In this document: positions 1-8,526 of the stretch, piece by piece
How the letters are laid out: every line of letters begins with the position of its first letter
Numbering within the stretch: position 1 is the first letter of the stretch
Source of the DNA: JBGVSA01 sp041807905
Lineage (GTDB): Bacteria; Pseudomonadota; Gammaproteobacteria; Burkholderiales; Rhodocyclaceae
NCBI RefSeq assembly: GCF_041807905.1
Contig: NZ_JBGVSA010000004.1
Coordinates: forward strand, 186,001-250,000
DNA: 64,000 bases
Direction of reading: 5' to 3'
Program-made: the position numbers and the translations under genes
Notes under the pieces: generated by a model
The model's database searches: none
What the model saw: only the letters and a program-made list of their open reading frames with translations
Told to the model about the DNA's origin: nothing

Positions 1-25
1 TGAGTGCGGTTTTTCCTTGGAGCAT
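1..25 (-). CDS. Start of a short-chain dehydrogenase, probably 3-hydroxybutyrate dehydrogenase (partial)
   Basis: Only the first eight codons lie in the window, reading MLQGKTAL on the minus strand, with the rest beyond position 1. A good ribosome binding site (AAGGAG, plus-strand 33-38) sits 7 bases before the ATG. The peptide matches the usual opening of D-beta-hydroxybutyrate dehydrogenases of the SDR family (M-L-x-G-K-T-A-L before the TG-x3-GIG nucleotide site). The gene diverges from aroE across about 130 bases. The SDR call is reasonable; the substrate is an inference from eight residues. Confidence 0.45.
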
Positions 26-158
26 GTTCGGTTCTCCTTACGTGGGTGGGCGCACGTTGCCGCGTCGGACCCTGTTGCGCAATGCCTGTTTTCTCCAGTA
101 CCGCGCGGATTGGCGCCGCCAGACGGTAAAATCGCCGCTTGCTCAGGAAAAACACCGC

Positions 159-983
159 ATGACCGATCGTTACGCCGTAATCGGCAACCCCATCGCCCAA
201 AGCAAATCGCCGCTCCTGCAGATGGCTTTCGCCCGTCAGACAGGGCAGGACATGAGTTACATCAGCCTGCTCGGGCCGCTCGACGGATTCGTGCCGACGG
301 TGCGCGAATTCCAGCGCGCTGGCGGGCGCGGCATGAACGTCACCATGCCGTTCAAGCTTGAAGCCTTTGCATTGGCGGATGAACTGACGCCGCGCGCGCG
401 CGCGGCCGGCGCCGTCAACACCCTCGTTTTCCGTGCGGACGGCTCGGTGTTGGGCGACAACACCGACGGTATCGGCATCGTGCGCGATATCAGCATTAAT
501 CTTGCCCGTCCGCTGGAAGGAGCGCGCGTGCTCATCGTCGGCGCGGGCGGTGCAGTGCGTGGCACGTTGTTGCCCGTGCTGGCCGCCAAGCCTCGCCAGG
601 TCTTCATTGCCAACCGTACGGCTGCGCGTGCCGCCGAACTGGCCGCCGCGTTCGCGGACGACGCCGACGGGGTGCAACTGGAAGGCGGTGCGTTCGATGA
701 AGCACGCGGTCATTTCGACATCATCATCAACGGCAGCGCATCCAGCATGAGCGACGATCTGCCGCCGTTGCTGCCCGAGGTGTGGGACGCCTCGACCCTC
801 GCCTACGACATGGCATACAAAAGCGAGCCCACGCCCTTCATGCGCCACGCGCGTGAATGCGGTGTCCGGGAGTGCTCGGACGGCCTGGGCATGCTGGTTG
901 AGCAGGGGGCCGAGAGCTTCTTCCTGTGGCGCGGCGTCCGCCCGGATACCGCCCCCGTGATTGCCGCGCTGCGCGTCGCGTAA
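159..983 (+). CDS. aroE: Shikimate 5-dehydrogenase AroE
   Basis: NADP-dependent reduction of 3-dehydroshikimate to shikimate in aromatic amino-acid synthesis, cytoplasmic. The 274-residue protein has the substrate-site SKSP (residues 15-18), the catalytic Lys66 in NVTMPFK and Asp103 in NTDG, then a glycine-rich nucleotide loop (VGAGGAVRG, about 129-137) and an NRT motif typical of NADP-binding AroE. The ATG at 159 is chosen because family members start MTDRYAVIGNPI; the frame is open further upstream but without family similarity. rsmB follows after 9 bases, so the two are probably cotranscribed. In many Burkholderiales mtgA sits beside aroE; here mtgA is about 38 kb away. Confidence 0.97.
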   Translation: MTDRYAVIGNPIAQSKSPLLQMAFARQTGQDMSYISLLGPLDGFVPTVREFQRAGGRGMNVTMPFKLEAFALADELTPRARAAGAVNTLVFRADGSVLGDNTDGIGIVRDISINLARPLEGARVLIVGAGGAVRGTLLPVLAAKPRQVFIANRTAARAAELAAAFADDADGVQLEGGAFDEARGHFDIIINGSASSMSDDLPPLLPEVWDASTLAYDMAYKSEPTPFMRHARECGVRECSDGLGMLVEQGAESFFLWRGVRPDTAPVIAALRVA

Positions 984-992
984 GGAGCCTCA

Positions 993-2345
993 ATGTCTGC
1001 TCCCGACCGTCGCCCCGCCCGTGCTGGGGGCAAGCCCCGGCCTCCTGCATTGCCTCCGCTGCCTCCCGACTCGCTGGCGGCCAGTCTGACTGCCGCCGCC
1101 GAAGCACTCGCCACCGTGCGCAGCGGCAGTGCGCTCAATGACGGCCTTGCCGGCCTGTGGCGGGCGCATCCCGAATTCGACGCGCGTGCGCGTGGCGCCG
1201 TCCAGGACATGCTGTTCGGCACCTTGCGAGACTACGGGCGGGGGGAGTGCATGGTGGGCGTGTTGATGCGCCAGCCGCTCACTGAACCGACCATCGACGC
1301 GCTGCTGAGAATCTGCCTGCATGAGCTTGAAGTGCGGCCGGATACCGCCCACACCCTTGTCGATCAAGCTGTCGAGGCTGCCGCGCGCATTGCGTGGGGA
1401 GGGCTTAAGGGGCTGGTCAATGCAGTGCTGCGCAATGCGCTGCGCCAATGGCCGCAATTGGTGTTCGAGTGCGAACGCAACGAACAGGCCCACTGGCGCC
1501 ACCCGCAATGGTGGATCGATGCGCTGCGCCAAGGGCATCCGGACCATTGGCAAGCGGCGCTTATCTCGGGCAATCAACATCCGCCGATGAGTGTGCGGGT
1601 GAATCGGCGCCGCAGTTCGGTCGATGAAGCACAGGCCGCGCTGGGCGCCGCGGGCATCCAGACCCGGCGGCTGGGCGAAATGGGGCTTCTGCTCGAACAT
1701 GCAGTGCCCGTGGCGCGTCTGCCGGGCTTCGCGGAAGGTCTGTTGTCGGTGCAGGATTGGGGCGCTCAACAAGCTGCCCGACTGCTCGACTTGCACGATG
1801 GGCAGCGCGTGCTGGATGCGTGCGCCGCGCCGGGCGGCAAGACGGCGCACATGCTGGAGTGTGCGGACATCAATGTCGTCGCCCTCGACGCCGATGCCCA
1901 GCGCGCACAGCGGGTATCCGATCAACTGACGCGACTGGGTCTGAGCGCCACGGTGCGGGCAGCGGACTGTCGCGACCCGGCCGCATGGTGGGACGGCCGG
2001 CCGTTCGATCGCATTCTGGTCGACGTGCCCTGTTCGGCTTCTGGCGTGGCACGTCGCCATCCGGACATCAAATGGTTGCGTAGATCAGACGATGTTGCGA
2101 ATTTTGCAACCGTTCAGCGGGAAATCCTGAACGCACTTTGGCCCCTGCTGGCGCCAGGCGGCAAAATGCTTTATGTGACGTGTTCGGTCTTCCCGCAGGA
2201 GAACGGAGCACAAGTGGCACGCTTCGTCGAAGGACGGCCCGATTGCCGTCGGCTGCCATGGGCGGACGGAACGTTCGAACAACATTGGCTTCCCGCACCG
2301 GACCATGACGGTTTTTTCTTCGCGCTGCTCCAAAAGCTCGGCTGA
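993..2345 (+). CDS. rsmB: 16S rRNA (cytosine-967-C5)-methyltransferase RsmB
   Basis: SAM-dependent methyltransferase that forms m5C967 in 16S rRNA. The 450-residue protein has an N-terminal NusB-like helical domain and a C-terminal Rossmann methyltransferase. Visible are motif I DACAAPGGKT, the PCS motif (Cys347 in DVPCSASG) and the TCS motif (Cys397 in VTCSVF), the two cysteines used by RNA m5C methyltransferases for release and attack. About 25 residues of Pro/Arg-rich sequence precede the NusB-like part, which is unusual but in frame from a clear start (AAGGAG 5 bases upstream). It is sandwiched between aroE and the DUF4390 gene, whose start overlaps its end. fmt, a common partner elsewhere, is not present. 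Confidence 0.95.
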   Translation: MSAPDRRPARAGGKPRPPALPPLPPDSLAASLTAAAEALATVRSGSALNDGLAGLWRAHPEFDARARGAVQDMLFGTLRDYGRGECMVGVLMRQPLTEPTIDALLRICLHELEVRPDTAHTLVDQAVEAAARIAWGGLKGLVNAVLRNALRQWPQLVFECERNEQAHWRHPQWWIDALRQGHPDHWQAALISGNQHPPMSVRVNRRRSSVDEAQAALGAAGIQTRRLGEMGLLLEHAVPVARLPGFAEGLLSVQDWGAQQAARLLDLHDGQRVLDACAAPGGKTAHMLECADINVVALDADAQRAQRVSDQLTRLGLSATVRAADCRDPAAWWDGRPFDRILVDVPCSASGVARRHPDIKWLRRSDDVANFATVQREILNALWPLLAPGGKMLYVTCSVFPQENGAQVARFVEGRPDCRRLPWADGTFEQHWLPAPDHDGFFFALLQKLG

Positions 2346-2925
2346 GCGCCTGAATCCGTGGCTGGCCATGGCAATGGCCTGCCTCGTGGCGCTATTGCTC
2401 GTCCTGCCGCGCCCGTCGGCCGGTCAGGGGCGACCGACACTGGAGTTCATCTACACCGAAGTGGTGCCGTCCGAGTCGCAGTACGTGGTCAACGCTGCCG
2501 TGACCATGAGCGCCAACCCCCGCGTTGAAGAACTGGTCAACGCGGGCGTGGCGGTGCCGTTCGTGGCCGAATTCGTCCTCACCCGTTCGCGGTGGTACTG
2601 GTTCGACGAATCCATCGTCGAGCGCGTCATGGATTTCCGTCTTTCTTACCATGCGCTGACCCGTCAGTACCGGCTGACGGTGGGCAGTCTGCACCGTAGC
2701 TTCGACAGCTACGACGAGGCCCTTTCGGCGATGCTGTCGATCCGCAACTGGGCCGTGGTGGATCGCTCGCGCCTGCGGGGGGGCGAATCCTACGACGCCG
2801 CGCTGCGCTTCCGGCTCGATCTGAGCCAGTTGCCCAAACCGTTCCAGGTTGCCGCGCTCGGCAGTCGCGACCTCGACTTGTCCACCGGCTGGACAAACTG
2901 GACTTTCCTGGCCGCCTCACGCTGA
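2305..2925 (+). CDS. DUF4390 secreted protein of the ntrYX locus
   Basis: A 206-residue protein of the DUF4390 family, which in Betaproteobacteria is regularly found directly before the NtrY-type kinase; its biochemical role is not known. Residues 20-40 form a hydrophobic segment ending PSAGQG, consistent with a cleaved signal peptide and a periplasmic mature protein. The remainder looks like an all-beta fold with RSRWYWFDE and LSYHALTRQYRLTVG, hallmarks of the family. The ATG at 2305 overlaps rsmB by 41 bases; an in-frame ATG at 2368 would avoid much of the overlap but shortens the charged n-region. The stop codon overlaps the ntrY start (TGATG), so translation is probably coupled. Confidence 0.85.
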   Translation: MTVFSSRCSKSSAERLNPWLAMAMACLVALLLVLPRPSAGQGRPTLEFIYTEVVPSESQYVVNAAVTMSANPRVEELVNAGVAVPFVAEFVLTRSRWYWFDESIVERVMDFRLSYHALTRQYRLTVGSLHRSFDSYDEALSAMLSIRNWAVVDRSRLRGGESYDAALRFRLDLSQLPKPFQVAALGSRDLDLSTGWTNWTFLAASR

Positions 2926-5057
2926 TGCGACGTCTGGTCATCATTACCTCGGCGCTGGGCGCGATCCTGCTGTTCCTGCTGGCGTCGGCGGGCGCCAACA
3001 CCTCGCTGTTCGCGCACAACTATCCGCTGCTGTTGGGCGCCAATGGGCTGCTGGCGCTGGCGTTGGCGATCCTGGTCGGCGTCCAGGTGCGCGTGCTGTG
3101 GCGCGAATACCGCGAACGCCAATTCGGTTCGCGGCTCAAGCTCAAGCTGATGGCGATGTTCGTACTGCTGGCCGTCGTGCCCGGCAGCATCATCTACTTG
3201 GTGTCGGTGCAGTTTGCCGTGCGCTCGATCGAGTCCTGGTACAACGTGCGCGTCGACACGGCGCTCGAATCCGGCCTGACGCTCGGCCGCAGTGCGCTCG
3301 ACGCGCTGCTCGATCAATTGGCCGATCGGGCACGAGACGAGGCTTTCGAACTGGGCGACCAGGGGGGCACCCCGAGCTTGCCAGCGTTGTCGCGCGCTCG
3401 CGACCGCATGAGTGCTGATTCGGCCACCATCCTGTCGGCCACCGGCCACGTGCTGCTGTCGACGGGCGACCATTACGGCAGCCTTGTGCCAGACGTGCCC
3501 TCCGCCAATCAACTGCGGCAGGCGCGTGCCTCGCGAGGCTGGAAGGCCGTCGAAAGCGATGGCGCCGACGGCCTGGTGCTGCGCGTGGTGATCCCGATTC
3601 CGAGCCGCCACTTCACGGCCGATCCGCCGCTACTGCAAGTGATGTCGGCCGTGCCCGAAGGCCTGGCTCGCAGCGCCGAGAGCATCCAGAACCTGCACCA
3701 GGAATACCAGGAACTCCTGCAGGCGCGCCAAGGGCTCAAGCGCATCTACCTGATCACGCTTACGCTGGCTTTGCTGCTGGCGATGTTCACCGCCATGGCG
3801 ATCGCGTTCGTGTTCGCGCGCGCCTTGTCCGCACCATTGTCGATCCTGGCCGAAGGCACGCAGGCCGTGGCGCAGGGGGACTTTTCTCCGCGCCAGGCCC
3901 TGCCGGCACGCGATGAGCTGGGGGTGCTGACACAGAGCTTCAATCGCATGACGCGTCAGTTGCAGGACGCGCGCGAGCTTGCCGACAAGAACCGCGCAGC
4001 GGTCGATACCGCGCGGGCCTACCTGGAAGGCGTGCTGACCAATCTTTCTGCCGGCGTGCTGGCATTTGCGCTCGACGGAACCCTGCGCGCGGCCAATCGA
4101 GGTGCATTGGTGGCGCTGCGGGACGAACTCGCGGGCTACGAATCCGTTCCGCTCAAGGATTGGTCCACCCACATTCAATTCCGTGATGCCGTGCTGGCAG
4201 GCTTCGCCGAGAACGAAGGCGACTGGCATCGCCAGATCGAGATCGAGCACGAAGGTGGGCACAAGCAGACGCTGTTGCTGCACGGCTCGCGTTTGCCGGA
4301 AGGCTCCAACGGCGGCTTCGTGGTCGTGTTCGACGATATCTCGGAACTCATTTCGGCCCAACGCAACGCCGCATGGGCAGAAGTCGCTCGCCGCCTCGCG
4401 CACGAAATCAAAAACCCGCTCACTCCAATCCAGCTTGCCGCGGAACGGCTGGAGCACAAGCTGTCGGATCAGTTGGCCGAGCCCGAGCGCGCCATGCTGG
4501 CGCGTTCGACACAGACCATCGTCAATCAGGTCGAGGCGATGAAGAACCTCGTCAATGGCTTCCGCGATTACGCGCGCCTGCCGCTGCCGACGCTCGCGGC
4601 GCTCGACCTCAACGAGCTGATCCGCGAAGTGCTGGTGCTCTACGAGAGCAGCCGCTGCCCGATCCACGCCGATCTGACGCCGGGGCTCCCTACCGTGCAG
4701 GCCGATTCCAGCCAATTGCGGCAAGTCATCCACAACCTCCTTCAGAACGCGCAGGACTCGGTGCAGGACATTGCCGACCCGCACATCGAAGTCGTCACGC
4801 GATGGGACGGCAAGCGAGTGGAACTGTTGATCGCGGATAACGGACCCGGCTTTCCTCCGGCTATCCTCTCTCGCGCCTTCGAGCCTTACGTCACCACCAA
4901 GAGTCGCGGCTCCGGCCTTGGTCTGGCCATCGTCAAGAAGATCGTGGAAGAGCATCGCGGCGACATCGCGCTGTCCAATCGCCCCGAAGGGGGCGCCCAG
5001 GTCAAAGTCCGGTTGATTTCCGGTGAAGGAACGGTCGCTACAGTAGTAGCAAAATAA
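2925..5057 (+). CDS. ntrY: NtrY-type membrane sensor histidine kinase
   Basis: Inner-membrane nitrogen/redox-type sensor kinase, 710 residues. It has three hydrophobic segments near the N-terminus (about 3-25, 34-55, 70-92), an extracytoplasmic region, a further membrane segment (about 278-302), HAMP, a PAS-like region (about 360-470), then HisKA with His493 in RLAHEIKNPLTP, and HATPase_c with the N box (NLLQNAQDSV), G1 (DNGPGF) and G2 (GSGLGLAIV). This layout and sequence match NtrY of the NtrYX system. It is translationally coupled to DUF4390 upstream and lies 23 bases before the cognate response regulator. The expected role is to phosphorylate NtrX in response to nitrogen status or respiratory/redox state; the ligand is not evident here. 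Confidence 0.9.
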   Translation: MRRLVIITSALGAILLFLLASAGANTSLFAHNYPLLLGANGLLALALAILVGVQVRVLWREYRERQFGSRLKLKLMAMFVLLAVVPGSIIYLVSVQFAVRSIESWYNVRVDTALESGLTLGRSALDALLDQLADRARDEAFELGDQGGTPSLPALSRARDRMSADSATILSATGHVLLSTGDHYGSLVPDVPSANQLRQARASRGWKAVESDGADGLVLRVVIPIPSRHFTADPPLLQVMSAVPEGLARSAESIQNLHQEYQELLQARQGLKRIYLITLTLALLLAMFTAMAIAFVFARALSAPLSILAEGTQAVAQGDFSPRQALPARDELGVLTQSFNRMTRQLQDARELADKNRAAVDTARAYLEGVLTNLSAGVLAFALDGTLRAANRGALVALRDELAGYESVPLKDWSTHIQFRDAVLAGFAENEGDWHRQIEIEHEGGHKQTLLLHGSRLPEGSNGGFVVVFDDISELISAQRNAAWAEVARRLAHEIKNPLTPIQLAAERLEHKLSDQLAEPERAMLARSTQTIVNQVEAMKNLVNGFRDYARLPLPTLAALDLNELIREVLVLYESSRCPIHADLTPGLPTVQADSSQLRQVIHNLLQNAQDSVQDIADPHIEVVTRWDGKRVELLIADNGPGFPPAILSRAFEPYVTTKSRGSGLGLAIVKKIVEEHRGDIALSNRPEGGAQVKVRLISGEGTVATVVAK

Positions 5058-5080
5058 CAACAGTCTGCTAGTCTCTGCGC

Positions 5081-6319
5081 ATGGCAAAAATTCTGGTTGT
5101 TGATGACGAAATCGGTATCCGCGAATTGCTGCGGGAGATCCTCGCCGATGAAGGTCACGATGTCGTTCTGGCTGAAAACGCGGCGAGCGCCCGTCATGCG
5201 CGGCAGGCGGGCAAGCCCGACCTTGTCCTGCTCGATATCTGGATGCCCGATACCGACGGCGTCACGCTGCTCAAGGAGTGGGCCGCCAACGGTTCGCTGA
5301 CCATGCCTGTCGTGATGATGTCCGGCCACGGCACCATCGACACCGCCGTCGAAGCCATCCGTTTTGGCGCCATGGATTTCCTCGAAAAACCCATCGCGCT
5401 GCAAAAGCTGCTCGCCACCGTCAAGCGGGGCCTGCAGCGTCAGCCGCCCAAGGCGCGTGCGCACCTGACGCTGGCTGCGTTCAGCCGCTCCGGTCCGCTG
5501 CGCGATCTGCGCAAGCGCCTCGACCAGATTCTCGACAAGTCGCGCGTACTCACCCTTCGCGTCGGTGCCGGTTCGATCGCCGAACTGTGCGCACGCAGCC
5601 TGCAAGCCGCCGGCAGTCCGTGGCTCGATCTCGGCACGCTGACCATGCCGATCGAAATCCAGGCGCTTGAAAGCGCGCGGGGCGGCCTGCTGTTCATCGA
5701 AGAGCTTTCGCAATTGTCGCGCGCGCAGCAGAAGAACCTTGCCTTCGCGCTGGATCGGCTCGACCGCTACGAATTGCGCCTGGTGGCTGCCTCCAATCGC
5801 GCTGCGGAAGAACTGCTGGAGGAAGGGTGGGACCCGGTCGTTCTCAAGCGCTTGTTCGAAGTCTCGCTCGTCCCGCCGTCCCTGCTTGAACTGAAGGACG
5901 AGGTCCCGGAAATGGCGAGCCAGTTGCTGCTCCACCTGTCCGAAGCGGGCGAAGTGCCGCTGCGTACGCTGTCGACGGGTGGCCTCAACGCGCTGCGCAA
6001 TTGCCCTTTCCCAGGTGGATTCGCCGAACTGAAGGCAGCCGTCAAATCGCTGGCGCTCGGAGCGCTGGACGAAACGATCAGCCCCGAAGAAGTCATCCGC
6101 CTCATGAACAAGGCGTCCACGGCAGCGCTGGCGTTGCCGCTGGATCTGCCGCTGCGCGAGGCGCGCGAGACCTTCGAGCGCTTGTACTTTGAGCATCATC
6201 TCCAGCTTGAATCCGGCAACATCACGCGGCTGGCCGAAAAGACCGGCCTCGAGCGTACGCACCTCTACCGCAAACTGAAGCAACTGGGCATTCCGTTGGG
6301 GCGGCGTTCGGAAGCCTGA
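5081..6319 (+). CDS. ntrX: NtrX-type response regulator with a degenerate AAA+ domain
   Basis: Cognate regulator of the upstream kinase, 412 residues. The receiver (1-120) is intact: acidic DDE at 8-10, phosphoacceptor Asp52 in LLDIWMPD, Lys in FLEKP. The middle region aligns in position with the sigma-54 AAA+ domain, but the Walker A GESGxGKE is replaced by RVGAGSIAE, the GAFTGA sigma-54 contact loop is absent, and Walker B reads GGLLFIEEL. The C-terminus keeps a Fis-type helix-turn-helix (NITRLAEKTGLERTHLYRKLKQLGI). It therefore probably binds DNA as a phosphorylation-controlled regulator without ATP-driven sigma-54 remodelling. The start ATG lies 23 bases after ntrY. No trkA follows, unlike in many relatives. 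Confidence 0.88.
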   Translation: MAKILVVDDEIGIRELLREILADEGHDVVLAENAASARHARQAGKPDLVLLDIWMPDTDGVTLLKEWAANGSLTMPVVMMSGHGTIDTAVEAIRFGAMDFLEKPIALQKLLATVKRGLQRQPPKARAHLTLAAFSRSGPLRDLRKRLDQILDKSRVLTLRVGAGSIAELCARSLQAAGSPWLDLGTLTMPIEIQALESARGGLLFIEELSQLSRAQQKNLAFALDRLDRYELRLVAASNRAAEELLEEGWDPVVLKRLFEVSLVPPSLLELKDEVPEMASQLLLHLSEAGEVPLRTLSTGGLNALRNCPFPGGFAELKAAVKSLALGALDETISPEEVIRLMNKASTAALALPLDLPLREARETFERLYFEHHLQLESGNITRLAEKTGLERTHLYRKLKQLGIPLGRRSEA

Positions 6320-6525
6320 GACTGCGTGGCGGCAGGCTTGCTGAGCCTCCGCCGCGTACGTCGTCACCACTCACACCACGTACGTCTCCAGGCAGGCGCG
6401 ACCCGTCGCCCGGCCTCGATGGGAGCGGCCCTTTTGCACAATTGCACATTCCACGCCGGACCGCCGACGACGCCCGTCCGCGTCACACACCGCTACGTCG
6501 TTGGCTGCGTCACTTGGGCGCTTTG

Positions 6526-6557
6526 TTGACGAGAAAATGGGCCCCGGTGCGTATAAT
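6526..6557 (+). promoter_or_regulatory. Probable sigma-70 promoter of ttcA
   Basis: A perfect -10 hexamer TATAAT (6552-6557) lies 35 bases before the chosen GTG start. The best -35 match, TTGACG (6526-6531), is 20 bases away, longer than the ideal 17, so the -10 is the convincing part. Transcription would start near 6564. The rest of the 6320-6592 gap shows no coding potential. Confidence 0.5.
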
Positions 6558-6592
6558 TTTGTCGGTTCAGATCTTTGGCAAAAGTTGGTCGC

Positions 6593-7522
6593 GTGGAATC
6601 CCAGACATTGACCGCTCACAAGACAGTGGCGGAACTTTCGAATTCGGTTGAGCGCCTGCGCAAGTGGCTGTTGCGTCGGGTCGGCCAGGCCATCAGCCAG
6701 TACGACATGATCTCCGACGGCGACGTCGTGATGGTCTGCTGCTCGGGCGGCAAGGATTCATTTACGCTGCTGACGCTGCTGCTGGCACTGCGCGAGCGCG
6801 CTCCGATCGATTTCCGCATCGTGGCGATGAATCTTGACCAGAAGCAGCCGGGATTTCCAGACCACGTCCTGCCCGATTACTTCGACTCGATCGGCGTCGA
6901 ATACAAGATCGTCACGGAAGACACCTATTCGATCGTCAAGGAAAAGATCCCCGAGGGGAAGACGACCTGCTCGCTGTGCTCGCGCCTGCGTCGCGGCATC
7001 ATCTATCGCACGGCCCGCGAACTCGGCGCGACGCGCATCGCGCTCGGCCACCATCGTGAAGACATGGTCGAGACGATGTTCCTGAACATGTTCTTCGGTG
7101 GCAAGCTCAAGGCCATGCCGCCCAAGCTGGTGAGCGACGATGGTCAGCACGTGGTGATCCGCCCGTTGGCGCTGTGCCCGGAAGCGGACATCGCCAAATT
7201 CTCGCGTGCGATGAACTACCCGATCATCCCGTGCAACCTGTGCGGCTCGCAAGAAAACGCGCAGCGCAAGCAGATCAAGGCCATGCTCGCGGACTGGGAG
7301 CGTCAATGGCCGGGCCGCGTGGAATCGATCCACACTGCCCTTCAGAACATAGTGCCCAGTCACATGGCCGATGGCAGTCTTTTCGATTTCAAGGGCCTCA
7401 CACGCGATACGACCGTTGCCGAAGGGGACACGGTGTTCGACCCACCGGAGGTGGGCGACATCGCGCGGCAGGCGCCGGCGCAGCCGGTGGCGTGGATGCC
7501 TTGGGAACCGCAGTCGCAGTAA
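6593..7522 (+). CDS. ttcA: tRNA 2-thiocytidine(32) synthetase TtcA
   Basis: ATP-dependent thiolation of cytidine-32 in certain tRNAs, cytoplasmic, needing a 4Fe-4S cluster. The PP-loop SGGKDS, the central CSLC pair and the later CNLC pair that hold the cluster are all visible, as is the family signature GHHREDMVETMFLNMFFGGKLKAMPPKL. Length (about 309 residues) fits the family. No ATG occurs before the conserved core; the likely starts are GTG 6593 or TTG 6575, neither with a clear Shine-Dalgarno. GTG is preferred because the TATAAT at 6552 would leave only about 11 bases before the TTG. The C-terminus carries a short Pro/Ala-rich tail. Confidence 0.93.
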   Translation: MESQTLTAHKTVAELSNSVERLRKWLLRRVGQAISQYDMISDGDVVMVCCSGGKDSFTLLTLLLALRERAPIDFRIVAMNLDQKQPGFPDHVLPDYFDSIGVEYKIVTEDTYSIVKEKIPEGKTTCSLCSRLRRGIIYRTARELGATRIALGHHREDMVETMFLNMFFGGKLKAMPPKLVSDDGQHVVIRPLALCPEADIAKFSRAMNYPIIPCNLCGSQENAQRKQIKAMLADWERQWPGRVESIHTALQNIVPSHMADGSLFDFKGLTRDTTVAEGDTVFDPPEVGDIARQAPAQPVAWMPWEPQSQ

Positions 7523-7567
7523 CAGATAAATCACTACAACAGCTGGACCGACAGCTAGCGAGACAAC

Positions 7568-8455
7568 ATGACGTCGAGCGCCGAAAACTGCGTATTGGTC
7601 GCCGAGATCATCGGCGACGGACCTCTCGTCCAGAAGCTCGGGCAAGTGGAGGCAAACCGGGCAATAGAACGCTGCCTGGCGAGAGCGGAGCGCTCCATCT
7701 CGGGCAACAGCGGAACGATCGTTTCTTCACAAGGCAGGCGATTGGTGGCGACCTTCGCCGACAGTGAAGACGCCGTGCTCGCCGCGCAGGACATCCGCCA
7801 GCGCGTGGCCCAGTTGCCGCCGGTGTCCGGCGTGCTGCTCTCGGTGCGCAGCGGCATTCATGCGGATGCGGAAGGCGCGGGCGCGTTGATCGACGGCGCC
7901 GTCTCCGGCGACATCCTGCTCAGCTCGGCATCTGCAGAGGGCCTGCCCGACACCTTGCGCACCGTGCTCAATGAATACGGCGGCCCGCGCCCGATCGCCG
8001 CCCCCGAAGGCGTTGTTTTCCAGTTCAGGGCAGGCGCACAGACCTTGCGCGAGACCACGCGCCAACCAGCATCGCCGCCGCCACAACGGTCGGCGGTGAA
8101 TACAGCGCCCAAGGTCGCGCCCGGGCGTGGTCGGATGATGCTGCGTCATCAAGGCAGCAGTTTCATCATCAGCGAGTCGCACCCAGTCTTGCTGGCCGGG
8201 CGCGAAGAAGGCAACGACGTCGTGGTGGTCGATCGTCGTGCATCGCGCCAGCACGCGCGCATCGAATGGCGCGCCGGGCGCTACATGCTCGTCGACAGCA
8301 GCACCAACGGCACGTATCTCGTCGATGGCAGCGGGACTGAAACCATCCTGCGTCGCACCGAGTGTGAACTGCCTGCGACCGGGCGGATCGGATTCGGCTA
8401 TTCGCCGCAGGAACTGGGTGTCGAGATGGCCATGTTCGACATCGGGCAGCGCTGA
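7568..8455 (+). CDS. FHA-domain protein with a degenerate cyclase-like N-terminal domain
   Basis: A 295-residue cytoplasmic protein. Residues 1-160 resemble a class III nucleotidyl cyclase homology domain (VLVAEIIGDGPLVQKLG at the position of the usual ADIxGST, and EDAVLAAQDIRQRV), but the first metal-binding Asp is Glu and the second is lost (QGRRLV instead of a GD motif), so cyclase activity is unlikely. A Pro/Gln-rich linker (about 160-190) leads to a C-terminal FHA domain with GRE, SRQHARI and the NGT loop (STNGTYL), predicted to bind phosphothreonine peptides. It follows ttcA after 45 bases. No Ser/Thr kinase or type VI gene is nearby, so its partner is unknown. Confidence 0.8.
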   Translation: MTSSAENCVLVAEIIGDGPLVQKLGQVEANRAIERCLARAERSISGNSGTIVSSQGRRLVATFADSEDAVLAAQDIRQRVAQLPPVSGVLLSVRSGIHADAEGAGALIDGAVSGDILLSSASAEGLPDTLRTVLNEYGGPRPIAAPEGVVFQFRAGAQTLRETTRQPASPPPQRSAVNTAPKVAPGRGRMMLRHQGSSFIISESHPVLLAGREEGNDVVVVDRRASRQHARIEWRAGRYMLVDSSTNGTYLVDGSGTETILRRTECELPATGRIGFGYSPQELGVEMAMFDIGQR

Positions 8456-8480
8456 AGCTGCGTCGCTTCCATCGCAAACA

Positions 8481-8506
8481 AAAGGGCGCCCGCGGCGCCC
8501 TTTTTC
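8481..8506. terminator. Bidirectional Rho-independent terminator
   Basis: Stem AAAGGGCGCC / GGCGCCCTTT with loop CGC, followed by further Ts on the plus strand and preceded by As, so a U-tract forms in either direction. It sits between the convergent FHA gene (ends 8455) and hprK (ends 8527) and probably serves both. Confidence 0.85.
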
Positions 8507-8526
8507 ATGCGTTCGCTCAGGGATGC

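Noticed and set aside
6327..6342. TGGCGGCAGGCTTGCT as a sigma-54 promoter upstream of ttcA
   Set aside because: Spacing is right but three bases of the -24 element are wrong, it lies about 250 bases from ttcA, and a perfect sigma-70 -10 is much closer.
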